From contig JAVBSL010000034.1 of assembly GCA_031556725.1 (NCBI GenBank), positions 1 through 64,000 on the forward strand: DNA of 64,000 bases, read 5' to 3'. Below, piece by piece: positions 7,350 to 15,628 of the stretch; the stretch's first letter is position 1, and each line of letters begins with the position of its first letter. The translations under genes were made by a program, and so were the position numbers. The stretch comes from UBA935 sp031556725. GTDB taxonomy: Bacteria; Bacillota; Clostridia; Lachnospirales; Lachnospiraceae. The notes below the pieces were generated by a model. The model made no database searches. It saw only the letters and a list, made by a program, of their open reading frames with translations, and had not been told where the DNA came from.

Positions 7350-9587
7350 ATGGATGACAGAATCATTAAAACAGAATATTCCGAGGTCATGCAAAAGTCC
7401 TTTATTGATTATGCCATGAGCGTCATTGTCGCCAGAGCCCTGCCCGATGTGAGAGACGGTTTAAAGCCGGTACAGCGCAGGACCCTTTATGATATGCATG
7501 AACTGGGAATTAAATATGACAAGCCTTATCGTAAGAGCGCCCGTATCGTAGGAGATACTATGGGTAAATACCATCCCCATGGCGACAGTTCCATATATGA
7601 ATCCCTGGTAGTCATGACCCAGGAGTTTAAAAAAGGCCTGCCTTTGGTAGACGGACACGGTAATTTCGGTAATATCGAAGGTGACGGTGCCGCTGCCATG
7701 CGTTATACCGAAGCCAGACTGGAACAGATTACTCAGGAAGCTTTTTTAGCTGATCTTGATAAGGATGTGGTGGATTTTATCCCTAACTTTGATGAAACCG
7801 AGAAAGAACCGTCGGTTTTACCGGTTAAGATCCCCAATCTGCTGGTAAATGGCTCCGAAGGAATCGCAGTAGGTATGGCAACCAGTATCCCCCCTCATAA
7901 TCTGGGCGAGGTGGCAGAAGCTACCAAAGCTTATATGCAGAATGAAAACATAACCACCAGGGAATTGATGAAATATATCAAAGGACCGGATTTTCCCACC
8001 GGTGGTATTGTTATTAATAAAGATGAACTGGAAGAAATCTACACCACCGGAACCGGTAAGATCAAGGTTCGCGGTAAGGTGGAAATCGAACGGGGCAAGG
8101 CCGGTAAGACCAATCTGGTTATTTCGGAGATTCCCTATCCCATGATCGGTGCCAACATTTCCAAGTTTTTATCCGATGTGGCGGCTCTGTATGAAACCAA
8201 AAAGACCCAGGATATTGTTGATATCTCCAATCAGATATCCAAAGAAGGAATCCGTATCGTTATTGAATTGCGTAAGGATGCCGATATTGAGAATTTTACC
8301 AATTTGCTATATAAGAAGACCAGACTGGAAGATACTTTTGGGGTCAATATGCTGGCAATTTCCCATAACCGTCCGGAAACCATGGGATTAAAGCGGATTA
8401 TTAAAGAAAATGTTGATTTTCAATTTGAAGTTGCCCGCCGAAAATACACCACCTTGCTGGAAAAAGAACTGGATAAAAAAGAAATTCAGGAAGGCTTGAT
8501 CAAGGCCTGTAATGTAATTGACCTGATTATCGAGATCCTGCGCGGCTCCAAAGACCGTGCCATGGCCAAGGCCTGTCTGGTAGAAGGCAAGATCGATGGA
8601 ATCAAATTCCGCTCCAAAGAATCCAAGATTATGGCAGCACAGCTTAATTTCAGCGAAAAGCAGGCCAATGCGATTTTGGAAATGCGTTTATACCGTTTGA
8701 TCGGTCTGGAGATTGAAGCCCTGATCAATGACCATGAAGAAACCATGGCCAATATCTACCGTTACGAAGATATTTTAGAGCGCAAAGACTCCATGGCTCA
8801 GGTTATCATGAATGAATTGGATGATATTAAGCGAAAATACGGACGTCCCAGAAGAACGGCTATTGAAAATATGGCAGAAGCCGTTTACGAAGAAAAGAAA
8901 GTGGAGGAGATGGAAATCATCTTCCTGATGGACCGCTTCGGTTATGCCAAAACCATCGATGTACCTACTTATGAACGAAATAAAGAGGCCGCTGACGCCG
9001 AGAATAAATATGTATTTCCCTGTAAAAATACCGGTCGTGTCTGTATTTTTACCAATACCGGTCAATTGCATACGGTTAAGGTTATGGATTTACCCTTCGG
9101 TAAATTCCGGGATAAAGGAATTCCAATTGATAATGTCAGCAACTATAGTTCGGAAAAAGAAACTATGGTTTGCATTACCAGTCAGACTCATTTAAATCTT
9201 TACCGGGTGATATTTGCCACCAGACAATCTATGCTGAAGGTGGTGGATGGCGGTGAATTTGATGTGGCCAAAAGAACAGTTGCGGCAACTAAGCTGCTGG
9301 AAGGTGACGAAGTAGTCAGCGTAACCATTCTGGATAGCCAGCGGAATATCGTTTTACAAACAGCAGAGGGCTTTTTCCTGCGGTTTCCTGTGGAAGAAAT
9401 TCCTGAAAAGAAAAAAGGTGCGGTAGGTGTCAGAGGGATGAAACTGAATGCGGCAGATTCCGTGGAAGCAGTATACTATACTCAGAATTCCGTTGAAACG
9501 GTGATTGAATATAACGGCAAAGAAATGGAATTAGGGAAACTAAAACTGGGAAAACGAGATACCAAAGGCGTTAAGGTGCGTAAATAA
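7350..9587 (+). CDS. parC: Type IIA DNA topoisomerase subunit A (ParC/GyrA family)
   Basis: DNA-cleaving subunit of the topoisomerase. The winged-helix region carries the quinolone-determining loop HPHGDSSIYE (residues 75-84) and the catalytic tyrosine Y119 in AAMRYTEARL. The tower and coiled-coil arm follow (to about residue 490), then a beta-pinwheel C-terminal domain. At 745 residues it is shorter than most GyrA proteins, and no QRRGGKG GyrA box is visible; the matching blade region reads VAKRTVAATK. GyrA needs that box to wrap DNA and introduce negative supercoils, so decatenation or relaxation (topoisomerase IV) is the better guess. The last base of the TAA stop is the A of the rsmD ATG, showing tight operon packing. 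Confidence 0.85.
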   Translation: MDDRIIKTEYSEVMQKSFIDYAMSVIVARALPDVRDGLKPVQRRTLYDMHELGIKYDKPYRKSARIVGDTMGKYHPHGDSSIYESLVVMTQEFKKGLPLVDGHGNFGNIEGDGAAAMRYTEARLEQITQEAFLADLDKDVVDFIPNFDETEKEPSVLPVKIPNLLVNGSEGIAVGMATSIPPHNLGEVAEATKAYMQNENITTRELMKYIKGPDFPTGGIVINKDELEEIYTTGTGKIKVRGKVEIERGKAGKTNLVISEIPYPMIGANISKFLSDVAALYETKKTQDIVDISNQISKEGIRIVIELRKDADIENFTNLLYKKTRLEDTFGVNMLAISHNRPETMGLKRIIKENVDFQFEVARRKYTTLLEKELDKKEIQEGLIKACNVIDLIIEILRGSKDRAMAKACLVEGKIDGIKFRSKESKIMAAQLNFSEKQANAILEMRLYRLIGLEIEALINDHEETMANIYRYEDILERKDSMAQVIMNELDDIKRKYGRPRRTAIENMAEAVYEEKKVEEMEIIFLMDRFGYAKTIDVPTYERNKEAADAENKYVFPCKNTGRVCIFTNTGQLHTVKVMDLPFGKFRDKGIPIDNVSNYSSEKETMVCITSQTHLNLYRVIFATRQSMLKVVDGGEFDVAKRTVAATKLLEGDEVVSVTILDSQRNIVLQTAEGFFLRFPVEEIPEKKKGAVGVRGMKLNAADSVEAVYYTQNSVETVIEYNGKEMELGKLKLGKRDTKGVKVRK

Positions 9588-10144
9588 TGAGAGTAATAGC
9601 AGGAAGTGCAAGGAGTTTGAAACTGGTCACACCGGAGGGGCGTGATACCCGTCCCACTACCGACCGGATTAAAGAAACCCTTTTTAATATGCTTCAGCCG
9701 GACCTTCCGGGGAGTGTGGTGTTCGATCTGTTTGCCGGCAGTGGTGCTTTGGGAATCGAAGCTTTAAGCAGAGGTGCCAAACATGCCTATTTTGTGGAGA
9801 ATAATGGAGAGGCCTTTCGGTGTGTTCAGGAAAATGTCCGCTTTACCAGAATGGAAGATAAAGCAACATTATTAAAGCAGGATGTTTTGAGTGCCATTGG
9901 CTTTATAAATGAAAAAGCCGTTGATTTGATTTTTATAGATCCGCCCTATGAAAAGGGCTATGAGGAAAAAGTACTTCGATTATTGGTACAGTCGGAGGCA
10001 GTTACGACTGATACCCTGATTGTTCTGGAAGCTGCTTTGGCAACCGACTGTAATGAGTTTTTACCAGACGGGTTCGCCGTAGTGAAAGAAAAAATCTATA
10101 AAACCAATAAGCATTTTTTTATCAAAAGAAGAGAAGGGAACTGA
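9587..10144 (+). CDS. rsmD: 16S rRNA (guanine-966-N2)-methyltransferase RsmD
   Basis: SAM-dependent methyltransferase of 185 aa acting on 16S rRNA in the 30S subunit. It shows the RVIAGSARSLKL start, the TRPTTDRIKETLFNML stretch, SAM motif I VFDLFAGSGALGIEALSRGA, and the catalytic DPPY (FIDPPYEKGYEE). Its start overlaps the parC stop (TAATG) and it ends directly against coaD. The rsmD-coaD-ylbJ neighbourhood matches ylbH-ylbI-ylbJ of B. subtilis. Confidence 0.95.
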   Translation: MRVIAGSARSLKLVTPEGRDTRPTTDRIKETLFNMLQPDLPGSVVFDLFAGSGALGIEALSRGAKHAYFVENNGEAFRCVQENVRFTRMEDKATLLKQDVLSAIGFINEKAVDLIFIDPPYEKGYEEKVLRLLVQSEAVTTDTLIVLEAALATDCNEFLPDGFAVVKEKIYKTNKHFFIKRREGN

Positions 10145-10645
10145 ATGATTATGAAAATTGCGATATACCCGGGCAGCTTTGATCCGCTGACATTAGGACA
10201 TATGGATGTGATACATCGTGCAGCTAATATGTTTGATGAATTAATTGTCAGTGTTTTGAATAATAAGGAAAAGAGTCCATTGTTTTCCGTGGAAGAACGT
10301 GTTAATATATTAGAGGAAGCAACGAAGGATATGCCCAATGTCAGAATCAGTTCCTTTAGCGGGTTATTGATCAATTATGCCAAGGAAAATAATGTACATG
10401 TCATTATCAGAGGTTTGCGGGCAATCACCGATTTTGTATATGAATTACAGATTGCACAGACCAATCATGTTTTATCAAACGGGGAAGTCGACACCGTATT
10501 TTTAACAACCAGTCTGGAATATGCTTATTTGAGTTCTTCCAGTGTAAAAGAAATTGCTAGTTTTGATGGGGATATATCTATGTGTGTTCCCCCTTTTGTA
10601 GCAGATGCGGTATACCGAAAATACGGTTTACGGCAAGAGAAATAG
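10145..10645 (+). CDS. coaD: Phosphopantetheine adenylyltransferase (CoaD)
   Basis: Catalyses the penultimate step of coenzyme A synthesis: 4'-phosphopantetheine plus ATP gives dephospho-CoA. It is a nucleotidyltransferase-superfamily protein of normal length (166 aa) with the T/HxGH signature in PGSFDPLTLGHMDV, the RGLRAITDFVYE segment, and the second motif YLSSSSVKE. Two starts are possible, ATG 10145 (AAGGG 6 bases upstream) and ATG 10151 (matching the usual MKIAIYPGSFDP start). It abuts rsmD with no spacer. Confidence 0.96.
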   Translation: MIMKIAIYPGSFDPLTLGHMDVIHRAANMFDELIVSVLNNKEKSPLFSVEERVNILEEATKDMPNVRISSFSGLLINYAKENNVHVIIRGLRAITDFVYELQIAQTNHVLSNGEVDTVFLTTSLEYAYLSSSSVKEIASFDGDISMCVPPFVADAVYRKYGLRQEK

Positions 10646-10668
10646 AAGAGGAAAGGCATGGTTATTAA

Positions 10669-11295
10669 ATGAGCAGTAGGATCGAACAATTAATTGATGA
10701 AATCGAAGAATACATTGAAGGCTGTAAGTATCAGCCTTTGTCCAATACAAAGATTATTGTAAATAAAGAGGAAATCGACGAACTGATCAGAGAGCTTCGG
10801 ATGAAGACACCGGATGAAATTAAACGGTATCAAAAGATTATCACCAATAAAGAAGCCATTTTAAATGATGCCCGGATGAAAGCGGAAGCACTGATTAATG
10901 AAGCCACGATTCATACCAATGAATTGATTAATGAGCACGAAATTATGCAGCAGGCTTATGCCAAGGGTAATGAAGTGGTAACATTGGCCAGCAGACAAGG
11001 ACAGGAAATTCTGGATGCGGCCATTATGGAGGCCAATAACGTCCGAGCGGCGGCAATGCAATATACCGATGAGATATTGGCCAATCTGGAAACCCTTCTT
11101 AATCAAACAATGAACAGTACCATGTCGCACTATGACAGTTTTATGAATAATTTGAACAGCTATGCGGATGTGGTCAGAACCAATCGGATGGAACTGAATC
11201 CTCCGGAAGTGGAATTACTGGACGAAGCTTCCATGGCCGCCATCCCGGATGATGATGAAGACAATTTTGAAACTGTATCTCTGGACTTATTGTAA
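10669..11295 (+). CDS. Coiled-coil protein of unknown function (ATPase subunit E/DivIVA-like)
   Basis: A 208-residue, soluble, highly helical protein. Residues about 55-150 form a long amphipathic coiled coil rich in Ala, Glu and Asn (KAEALINEATIHTNELINEH), resembling the stalk subunits of V/F-type ATPases and DivIVA-like scaffolds. The N-terminus (EEYIEGCKYQPLSNTKIIVNK) and the acidic tail (DDDEDNFETVSLDLL) flank it. No enzymatic motif is visible. It follows coaD by 23 bases and ends at a strong terminator, so it is the last gene of the topoisomerase-rsmD-coaD operon. Homologues beside coaD are usual in Clostridia, but I know of no assigned function. Confidence 0.75.
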   Translation: MSSRIEQLIDEIEEYIEGCKYQPLSNTKIIVNKEEIDELIRELRMKTPDEIKRYQKIITNKEAILNDARMKAEALINEATIHTNELINEHEIMQQAYAKGNEVVTLASRQGQEILDAAIMEANNVRAAAMQYTDEILANLETLLNQTMNSTMSHYDSFMNNLNSYADVVRTNRMELNPPEVELLDEASMAAIPDDDEDNFETVSLDLL

Positions 11296-11310
11296 TTGAA
11301 GAAAAAATAA

Positions 11311-11339
11311 AAATACCGGTTGTTTTTCAACCGGTATTT
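11311..11339 (+). terminator. Hairpin terminator after the coaD operon
   Basis: A perfect 12-base-pair stem (AAATACCGGTTG with CAACCGGTATTT) and a loop of five T. The A-rich and T-rich stem base gives short A/T tracts on both sides. It lies between the coiled-coil gene and the amidase and ends only 17 bases before the amidase TTG. Confidence 0.75.
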
Positions 11340-11356
11340 CATTTGGAGATGAGCGT

Positions 11357-12592
11357 TTGAAGAAAATTATTTTTTTTATTTTAACGATACTCTTTATGAT
11401 GAACGGCATACCGGTGCAGGCTAACGAGCCGGTAATCATTGTGCTTGATCCCGGGCATGGGGGCGAAAACCTGGGGGCGGAATACGGTGATTATGTGGAA
11501 AAGGACATGACCATGGTGGTTGCCAAAGCCATGAAGGAGGAATTGGAAAAATATGAGGGTGTTACCGTATATTTAACCCATGAATCTGCCGAAACGGATA
11601 TGAGTTTGAAGGAAAGAGCCGAATTTGCCAAAGAAAAAAATGCGGATTTTCTTTTTTGTCTGCATTTTAACATGTCTCTTGACCATAATTTATTCGGTGC
11701 GGAGGTATGGGTATCTGCGTTTGATGATTTTTATGCAAAAGGATATGGTTTTGCAGAGATTGAGATGAATCGGCTAAGTGAGATGGGACTGTATTCCCGG
11801 GGGATCAAAACCAGATTAAACGATAAGGGTGAGGACTATTACGGGATTATCAGAGAAAGCAGGGAAATAGATTTAAATACAGTTTTGATTGAGCATTGTC
11901 ATCTGGATCAGGAGCGTGATAAGGTTTTTTATACCCAGGGAGATTTACAATTAGAAGAGTTTGGCCGGCTGGATGCTACTGCGGTGGCACAATATTTTCG
12001 GCTTAAGTCACCAGAGCTGGGAAAGGATTACAGTGATTATCCGATTCCTGTTGTGCCGGTACCGAAACAAGTGGTGAAACCCGACCTGACACCGCCGGAT
12101 GTGTGTGCGCTTAAAATGGATTCTTTGGATGAAACTACCGGTAAGGCAGTATTTACTTTAACGGCGAAGGATACTGACAGCTGTGTGTTATACTACACTT
12201 ACAGCCTGGACGGCGGGGCCAGCTATGCGGATTTGGAACCTTTTCCGAAAGAGGCGGAAGATATTACTTTTACGGTGGATTTACCCTTTGAAAAAGACAT
12301 TATTTTTACCGGAGCAGCTTATAATGCATATGACCGGATAACAGAAAGTGATGCCATTGAAATAACGGCCCTTTCCAGCCCGCAGAAGGAAATGACAGAG
12401 CCGGAAGAAGCCGAAATATATGAAGAAATTTCTTTGTCGGAGTTAGCCAAAGAGTTGGAGCAGGATCAGGAAAATGCCAAACAGGGCTTTCAAACCTATC
12501 AAATTATTATGATCATTATCGTCAGCCTGATGGTTTTGGTAATGACGATACTGGTATCCAGAATTATTTTAAGCAGGAAAAGAGGTCGTTAA
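11357..12592 (+). CDS. Membrane-anchored N-acetylmuramoyl-L-alanine amidase (Amidase_3)
   Basis: Zinc amidase that would cut the MurNAc-L-Ala bond of peptidoglycan outside the membrane. In order: a signal peptide (about 1-22), an Amidase_3 domain (about 28-220) with the zinc ligand motif DPGHGG, LHFNM (third ligand) and catalytic Glu in LIEH, a Pro-rich linker, a beta-sandwich-like domain (about 250-345), an acidic helix, and a C-terminal transmembrane helix (about 383-405) with a basic cytoplasmic end (SRKRGR). The start is TTG at 11357 behind GGAGATGAG. The double anchoring is uncommon, since most such amidases are free or carry wall-binding repeats. It overlies the terminator closely and is probably an operon with the next gene (2-base gap). 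Confidence 0.85.
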   Translation: MKKIIFFILTILFMMNGIPVQANEPVIIVLDPGHGGENLGAEYGDYVEKDMTMVVAKAMKEELEKYEGVTVYLTHESAETDMSLKERAEFAKEKNADFLFCLHFNMSLDHNLFGAEVWVSAFDDFYAKGYGFAEIEMNRLSEMGLYSRGIKTRLNDKGEDYYGIIRESREIDLNTVLIEHCHLDQERDKVFYTQGDLQLEEFGRLDATAVAQYFRLKSPELGKDYSDYPIPVVPVPKQVVKPDLTPPDVCALKMDSLDETTGKAVFTLTAKDTDSCVLYYTYSLDGGASYADLEPFPKEAEDITFTVDLPFEKDIIFTGAAYNAYDRITESDAIEITALSSPQKEMTEPEEAEIYEEISLSELAKELEQDQENAKQGFQTYQIIMIIIVSLMVLVMTILVSRIILSRKRGR

Positions 12593-12593
12593 A

Positions 12594-13337
12594 ATGAAAG
12601 AATGGTTAAAAAATCTTTGTGAAAAAACCAATATGCCTGAGGAGGTCACTGAATATATCATGATGGTTGGAAACAACCGAACGGAAATGGACGATGGCCT
12701 TTCCGTACTGGCGGCACGTTTGCGGGAAGCGGAGGATACCTATCGGATTTATCAGAAAAAAGGGATTTCGGATCAGATATTTTATGATACCATGGCGTGT
12801 TTTTCCCGTTTTGTCAAGGAATATAAAGAAAGCTTTGGAAAATATGGCTTTGACAGAGATTTCTGGATTACCAGGCAATTGTCCGGGGTATTGTTTCGAA
12901 TCGGTGAACTGGAATACGAAATGGTAAAGGAGCAAGGCGAGGATGTGATATCGGTACACATTCCCTCCGATGCTCATATTGACAGTGAACATACAGGACA
13001 ATCTTATCTGGAATCGGTGGATTTCTTTGCCCGTTATTTTCCGGAATATCATTACAGGGAATATATCTGCGGTTCCTGGATGCTGTCACCGGCATTAAAG
13101 GAAATCCTGCCGGCTGAATCCAATATTATCCGGTTCCAGGAGGCATATGATATCTATGAATGGGATAAGGAATCGGATGAGTACAAGCAATGGATATTTA
13201 AAGACCGTTCCCTTTCGCTGGAGCAGGTTCCGCAGAACACTTCACTCCAGCGAAAGGCCAAAGCTTATCTGCAAGCCGGCGGTTTGATCGGCGAAGCAAT
13301 CGGCCGGCTAAAAAAGGAATATACCGTAGTAAAGTAA
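12594..13337 (+). CDS. Acyltransferase-domain-like protein (DUF5596 type)
   Basis: A 247-residue soluble protein resembling clostridial proteins annotated as acyltransferase-domain or DUF5596. Their C-terminal half has a GNAT-like fold, and here this fits VISVHIPSDAHI through YICGSWMLSP. Substrate is unknown. The N-terminal half is helical (LSVLAARLREAEDTY...). It follows the amidase by one base and is likely translationally coupled. Its last 30 bases overlap, in antisense, the end of ylbJ, so the two transcripts converge. The function call is tentative and rests on remembered family similarity rather than on a clear catalytic motif. Confidence 0.65.
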   Translation: MKEWLKNLCEKTNMPEEVTEYIMMVGNNRTEMDDGLSVLAARLREAEDTYRIYQKKGISDQIFYDTMACFSRFVKEYKESFGKYGFDRDFWITRQLSGVLFRIGELEYEMVKEQGEDVISVHIPSDAHIDSEHTGQSYLESVDFFARYFPEYHYREYICGSWMLSPALKEILPAESNIIRFQEAYDIYEWDKESDEYKQWIFKDRSLSLEQVPQNTSLQRKAKAYLQAGGLIGEAIGRLKKEYTVVK

Positions 13338-14180
13338 AGCCAATGCGGTAAGAACCAGTTTGTGCAGGAGATAAGCTTTCATGGATAAATCGGTATGCCG
13401 GATACAACTGTTGGTTTGTGCCAGGCATGACAAACCGCCAAAGGATAACAGAACTAAGACGGCACCGGGATTGCTGTTTCCCATAACCTGAATTCCGCTG
13501 GTAATTTCCAGAAAGCAATTAAAGAGACCGGATAAGTGACTTTCCCCTAATAACATCATAGGGACAATGTTTAACAGGTTAAAAAAAATCATATACCCCC
13601 CCAATTTGGTAATCCCCTCCATTCCGGCAGTAATGGAATCATCCAAAGCTTCCAGTAATCCGGAGGGAGGCACATCAGCCACAGCGGTCAGGCTTGAAGC
13701 ACTCAGCTGATGGCGGTAAAGGGTATGACGAAGCAGGAGACCGTAGAGCAGCGGCAATCCATACATACCGAAAAGATAGGGAACCGTTTCATGTAAAGAA
13801 AGTGTTGTCAGAACAAAACCGGTAAAATAAATAGGACCGATATTATTGCAGAAGGCTAACAGGTAAGAAGCCTGGGTTTTGGTGATTTTATGCCGGGAAT
13901 ATAAATCGGCAACTACCCTTGCCCCCATGGGAAAACCGCATAGGAATCCCACTGCAACAGCATAAAGCATAGGTGATGGGAAAAGTTTTTCAGTCAGATT
14001 CATCCGGATCATGATTCCGGAAAGAACCATAAAGGGAAGCAGGGTAGGAACCATTTTTTGAAACCAGAGATTTAAGCCGGTTAATGCATAGTTCAGACAA
14101 AGAACCGGATAGCGCAGCAGGAAGGTGGTCAGTATCAGAAAAGATAGTAGAAGTAAAGCGGTAGATACTGTTTTCTTCAT
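13308..14180 (-). CDS. ylbJ: Sporulation integral membrane protein YlbJ-like
   Basis: A 290-residue polytopic membrane protein of the nucleoside-recognition/YlbJ family with about eight hydrophobic segments. It carries the conserved LLPFMVLSGIMIR, a GFLCGFPMGARVVADL gate-like motif, and a second half-repeat GGYMIFFNLL. In B. subtilis YlbJ is expressed under sigma-E in the mother cell and is needed for heat-resistant spores. Position supports orthology: rsmD and coaD lie upstream as ylbH-ylbI do in Bacillus, although here ylbJ is inverted and separated by three genes. It overlaps the end of the convergent acyltransferase-like gene by 30 bases. The transported molecule is unknown. Confidence 0.82.
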   Translation of the reverse strand: MKKTVSTALLLLSFLILTTFLLRYPVLCLNYALTGLNLWFQKMVPTLLPFMVLSGIMIRMNLTEKLFPSPMLYAVAVGFLCGFPMGARVVADLYSRHKITKTQASYLLAFCNNIGPIYFTGFVLTTLSLHETVPYLFGMYGLPLLYGLLLRHTLYRHQLSASSLTAVADVPPSGLLEALDDSITAGMEGITKLGGYMIFFNLLNIVPMMLLGESHLSGLFNCFLEITSGIQVMGNSNPGAVLVLLSFGGLSCLAQTNSCIRHTDLSMKAYLLHKLVLTALALLYYGIFLF

Positions 14181-14247
14181 GTTTTATCATGTCCCCTTCA
14201 ACCTTGTTAGTTATATGTATGCATTAAAATGAAGAATTAAAACCCGG

Positions 14248-14276
14248 TTGTCAGATGTCCGGGATGTGTATATAAT
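14248..14276 (+). promoter_or_regulatory. Near-consensus promoter directly before rsuA
   Basis: TTGTCA (14248-14253), a 17-base spacer and a perfect TATAAT (14271-14276). The expected transcription start is 14282-14284, on the rsuA ATG, so the mRNA should have no leader. Confidence 0.8.
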
Positions 14277-14282
14277 GAAATG

Positions 14283-14975
14283 ATGAGACTGGATAAATTT
14301 TTATGTGAAATGAATATCGGAACCAGAAGTCAGGTGAAAGCATTGCTGAAGCAGGGACTGGTAAGTGTCAATGGGCAAAAGGCGGTCAAACCGGAGCAGC
14401 AGATTGATACCGTAAAAGATCAGGTTATCTATCGGGGTGAGATACTTTTTTACGAAGAATTTGTTTACTATATGCTTCATAAACCTGCAGGGGTGGTTTC
14501 AGCAACGGTGGATAAACATGACCAAACTGTCCTTGATTTGCTGCCGGTAAAGGATGTCTTCCCGGTTGGCCGATTGGATAAGGACACCGAAGGATTACTG
14601 CTTTTAACCAATGACGGAGAGCTGGCTCACCGTCTGTTGTCTCCGAAGAAGCACGTGGAGAAGACTTATTATGTTCAAATAGAAAAAGCCTTGTCCTCAG
14701 AAGCTGTCCGGCAATTGGAAACCGGTGTTGATATCGGTGAAGAACGTGATACATTACCGGCCAAGGTTTTGGTACTGTCGGAAAAAGAAATCCGGCTGAC
14801 GATTACCGAGGGTAAGTTCCATCAGGTGAAACGGATGCTGCAGGCTGTAGACAATCAGGTACTATATTTAAAGCGGCTGTCGATGGGATCTTTGGTATTG
14901 GATGAAACATTAGAAAAAGGGCAGTTCCGCCGGCTATATGCAGAGGAAGTGCAAAAGTTGAAAGAAGGAAGATGA
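14283..14975 (+). CDS. rsuA: 16S rRNA pseudouridine synthase, RsuA family
   Basis: Converts a uridine in small-subunit rRNA to pseudouridine (U516 in E. coli). It has an N-terminal S4 RNA-binding domain (RLDKFLCEMNIGTRSQVKAL) and the RsuA catalytic motif VGRLDKDTEGLLLLTNDG with the catalytic Asp. KVKR/GKFHQVKRM follows near the C-terminus. About 230 aa is typical. No Shine-Dalgarno sequence precedes ATG 14283 or ATG 14280, and a consensus promoter ends at 14276, so translation is probably leaderless. It overlaps the next gene by 4 bases. Exact rRNA position is inferred from family only. Confidence 0.92.
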   Translation: MRLDKFLCEMNIGTRSQVKALLKQGLVSVNGQKAVKPEQQIDTVKDQVIYRGEILFYEEFVYYMLHKPAGVVSATVDKHDQTVLDLLPVKDVFPVGRLDKDTEGLLLLTNDGELAHRLLSPKKHVEKTYYVQIEKALSSEAVRQLETGVDIGEERDTLPAKVLVLSEKEIRLTITEGKFHQVKRMLQAVDNQVLYLKRLSMGSLVLDETLEKGQFRRLYAEEVQKLKEGR

Positions 14976-15628
14976 TGTTAGAAAATATACAGGCACTATT
15001 GTTTGACTTGGACGGAACCCTGGTGGATTCCATGTGGATTTGGAAAGAAATCGATATCGAATATCTGGGGCGTTTCGGGATTCCGGTGCCACCTGATCTG
15101 TCCGCGGCAGTTGAAGGGAAAAGTTTTACCGAGACAGCCGCTTATTTTAAAGAGCGTTTTGCACTTAAAGATGATATTGAAGCCATTAAGCGGGATTGGA
15201 ATGAAATGGCCTGGGAAAAATATACCTCTCAAATACCGCTGAAGCCCGGAGCCCTGGACTTTTTGCATTATGCCAAAGAAAAAGGACTGAAGATGGGCAT
15301 TGCCACCAGTAATTCGGTTGAATTGGTCAAACAGGTGGCGGATGTTCACGGTCTCCATGATTATTTTTCGGTAATCAAAACAGCTTGTGATGTCAAACGG
15401 GGAAAACCGGCTCCGGACATATATTTGTTGGCCGCCAGTGAGCTGCAGGTAGCACCGGAGCATTGTCTGGTATTTGAGGATATTGTTCATGGGATCCAGG
15501 CAGGCAAAGCAGCCGGTATGAAAGTTTGCGGTGTAGAAGATGATTATTCGGTTTCCCAAAGAACAGAAAAAATAAAATTGTGTGATTATTATATCTATCA
15601 TTATGATGAGATACCGAGGTGTATATGA
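14972..15628 (+). CDS. HAD-superfamily phosphatase (beta-phosphoglucomutase-like)
   Basis: A 218-residue haloacid-dehalogenase hydrolase of the phosphatase/phosphoglucomutase subgroup with a helical cap. Motif I is FDLDGTLVDS (nucleophile Asp and acid/base Asp), motif II is IATSNS, the motif III Lys lies in KRGKPAPDIY, and motif IV is LVFEDIVHGIQA. The substrate is likely a small phosphorylated sugar or metabolite but cannot be specified. ATGA overlaps join it to rsuA upstream and to the ygiQ gene downstream, so the three are cotranscribed. Confidence 0.9.
   Translation: MMLENIQALLFDLDGTLVDSMWIWKEIDIEYLGRFGIPVPPDLSAAVEGKSFTETAAYFKERFALKDDIEAIKRDWNEMAWEKYTSQIPLKPGALDFLHYAKEKGLKMGIATSNSVELVKQVADVHGLHDYFSVIKTACDVKRGKPAPDIYLLAASELQVAPEHCLVFEDIVHGIQAGKAAGMKVCGVEDDYSVSQRTEKIKLCDYYIYHYDEIPRCI

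Noticed and set aside
12606..13052. 148-codon open frame on the minus strand
   Set aside because: Mirror frame of the acyltransferase-like gene; no start signal and no protein-like pattern.
14996..15601. 201-codon open frame on the minus strand
   Set aside because: It lies wholly within the HAD phosphatase gene on the other strand, lacks a ribosome-binding site and has no recognisable protein features.
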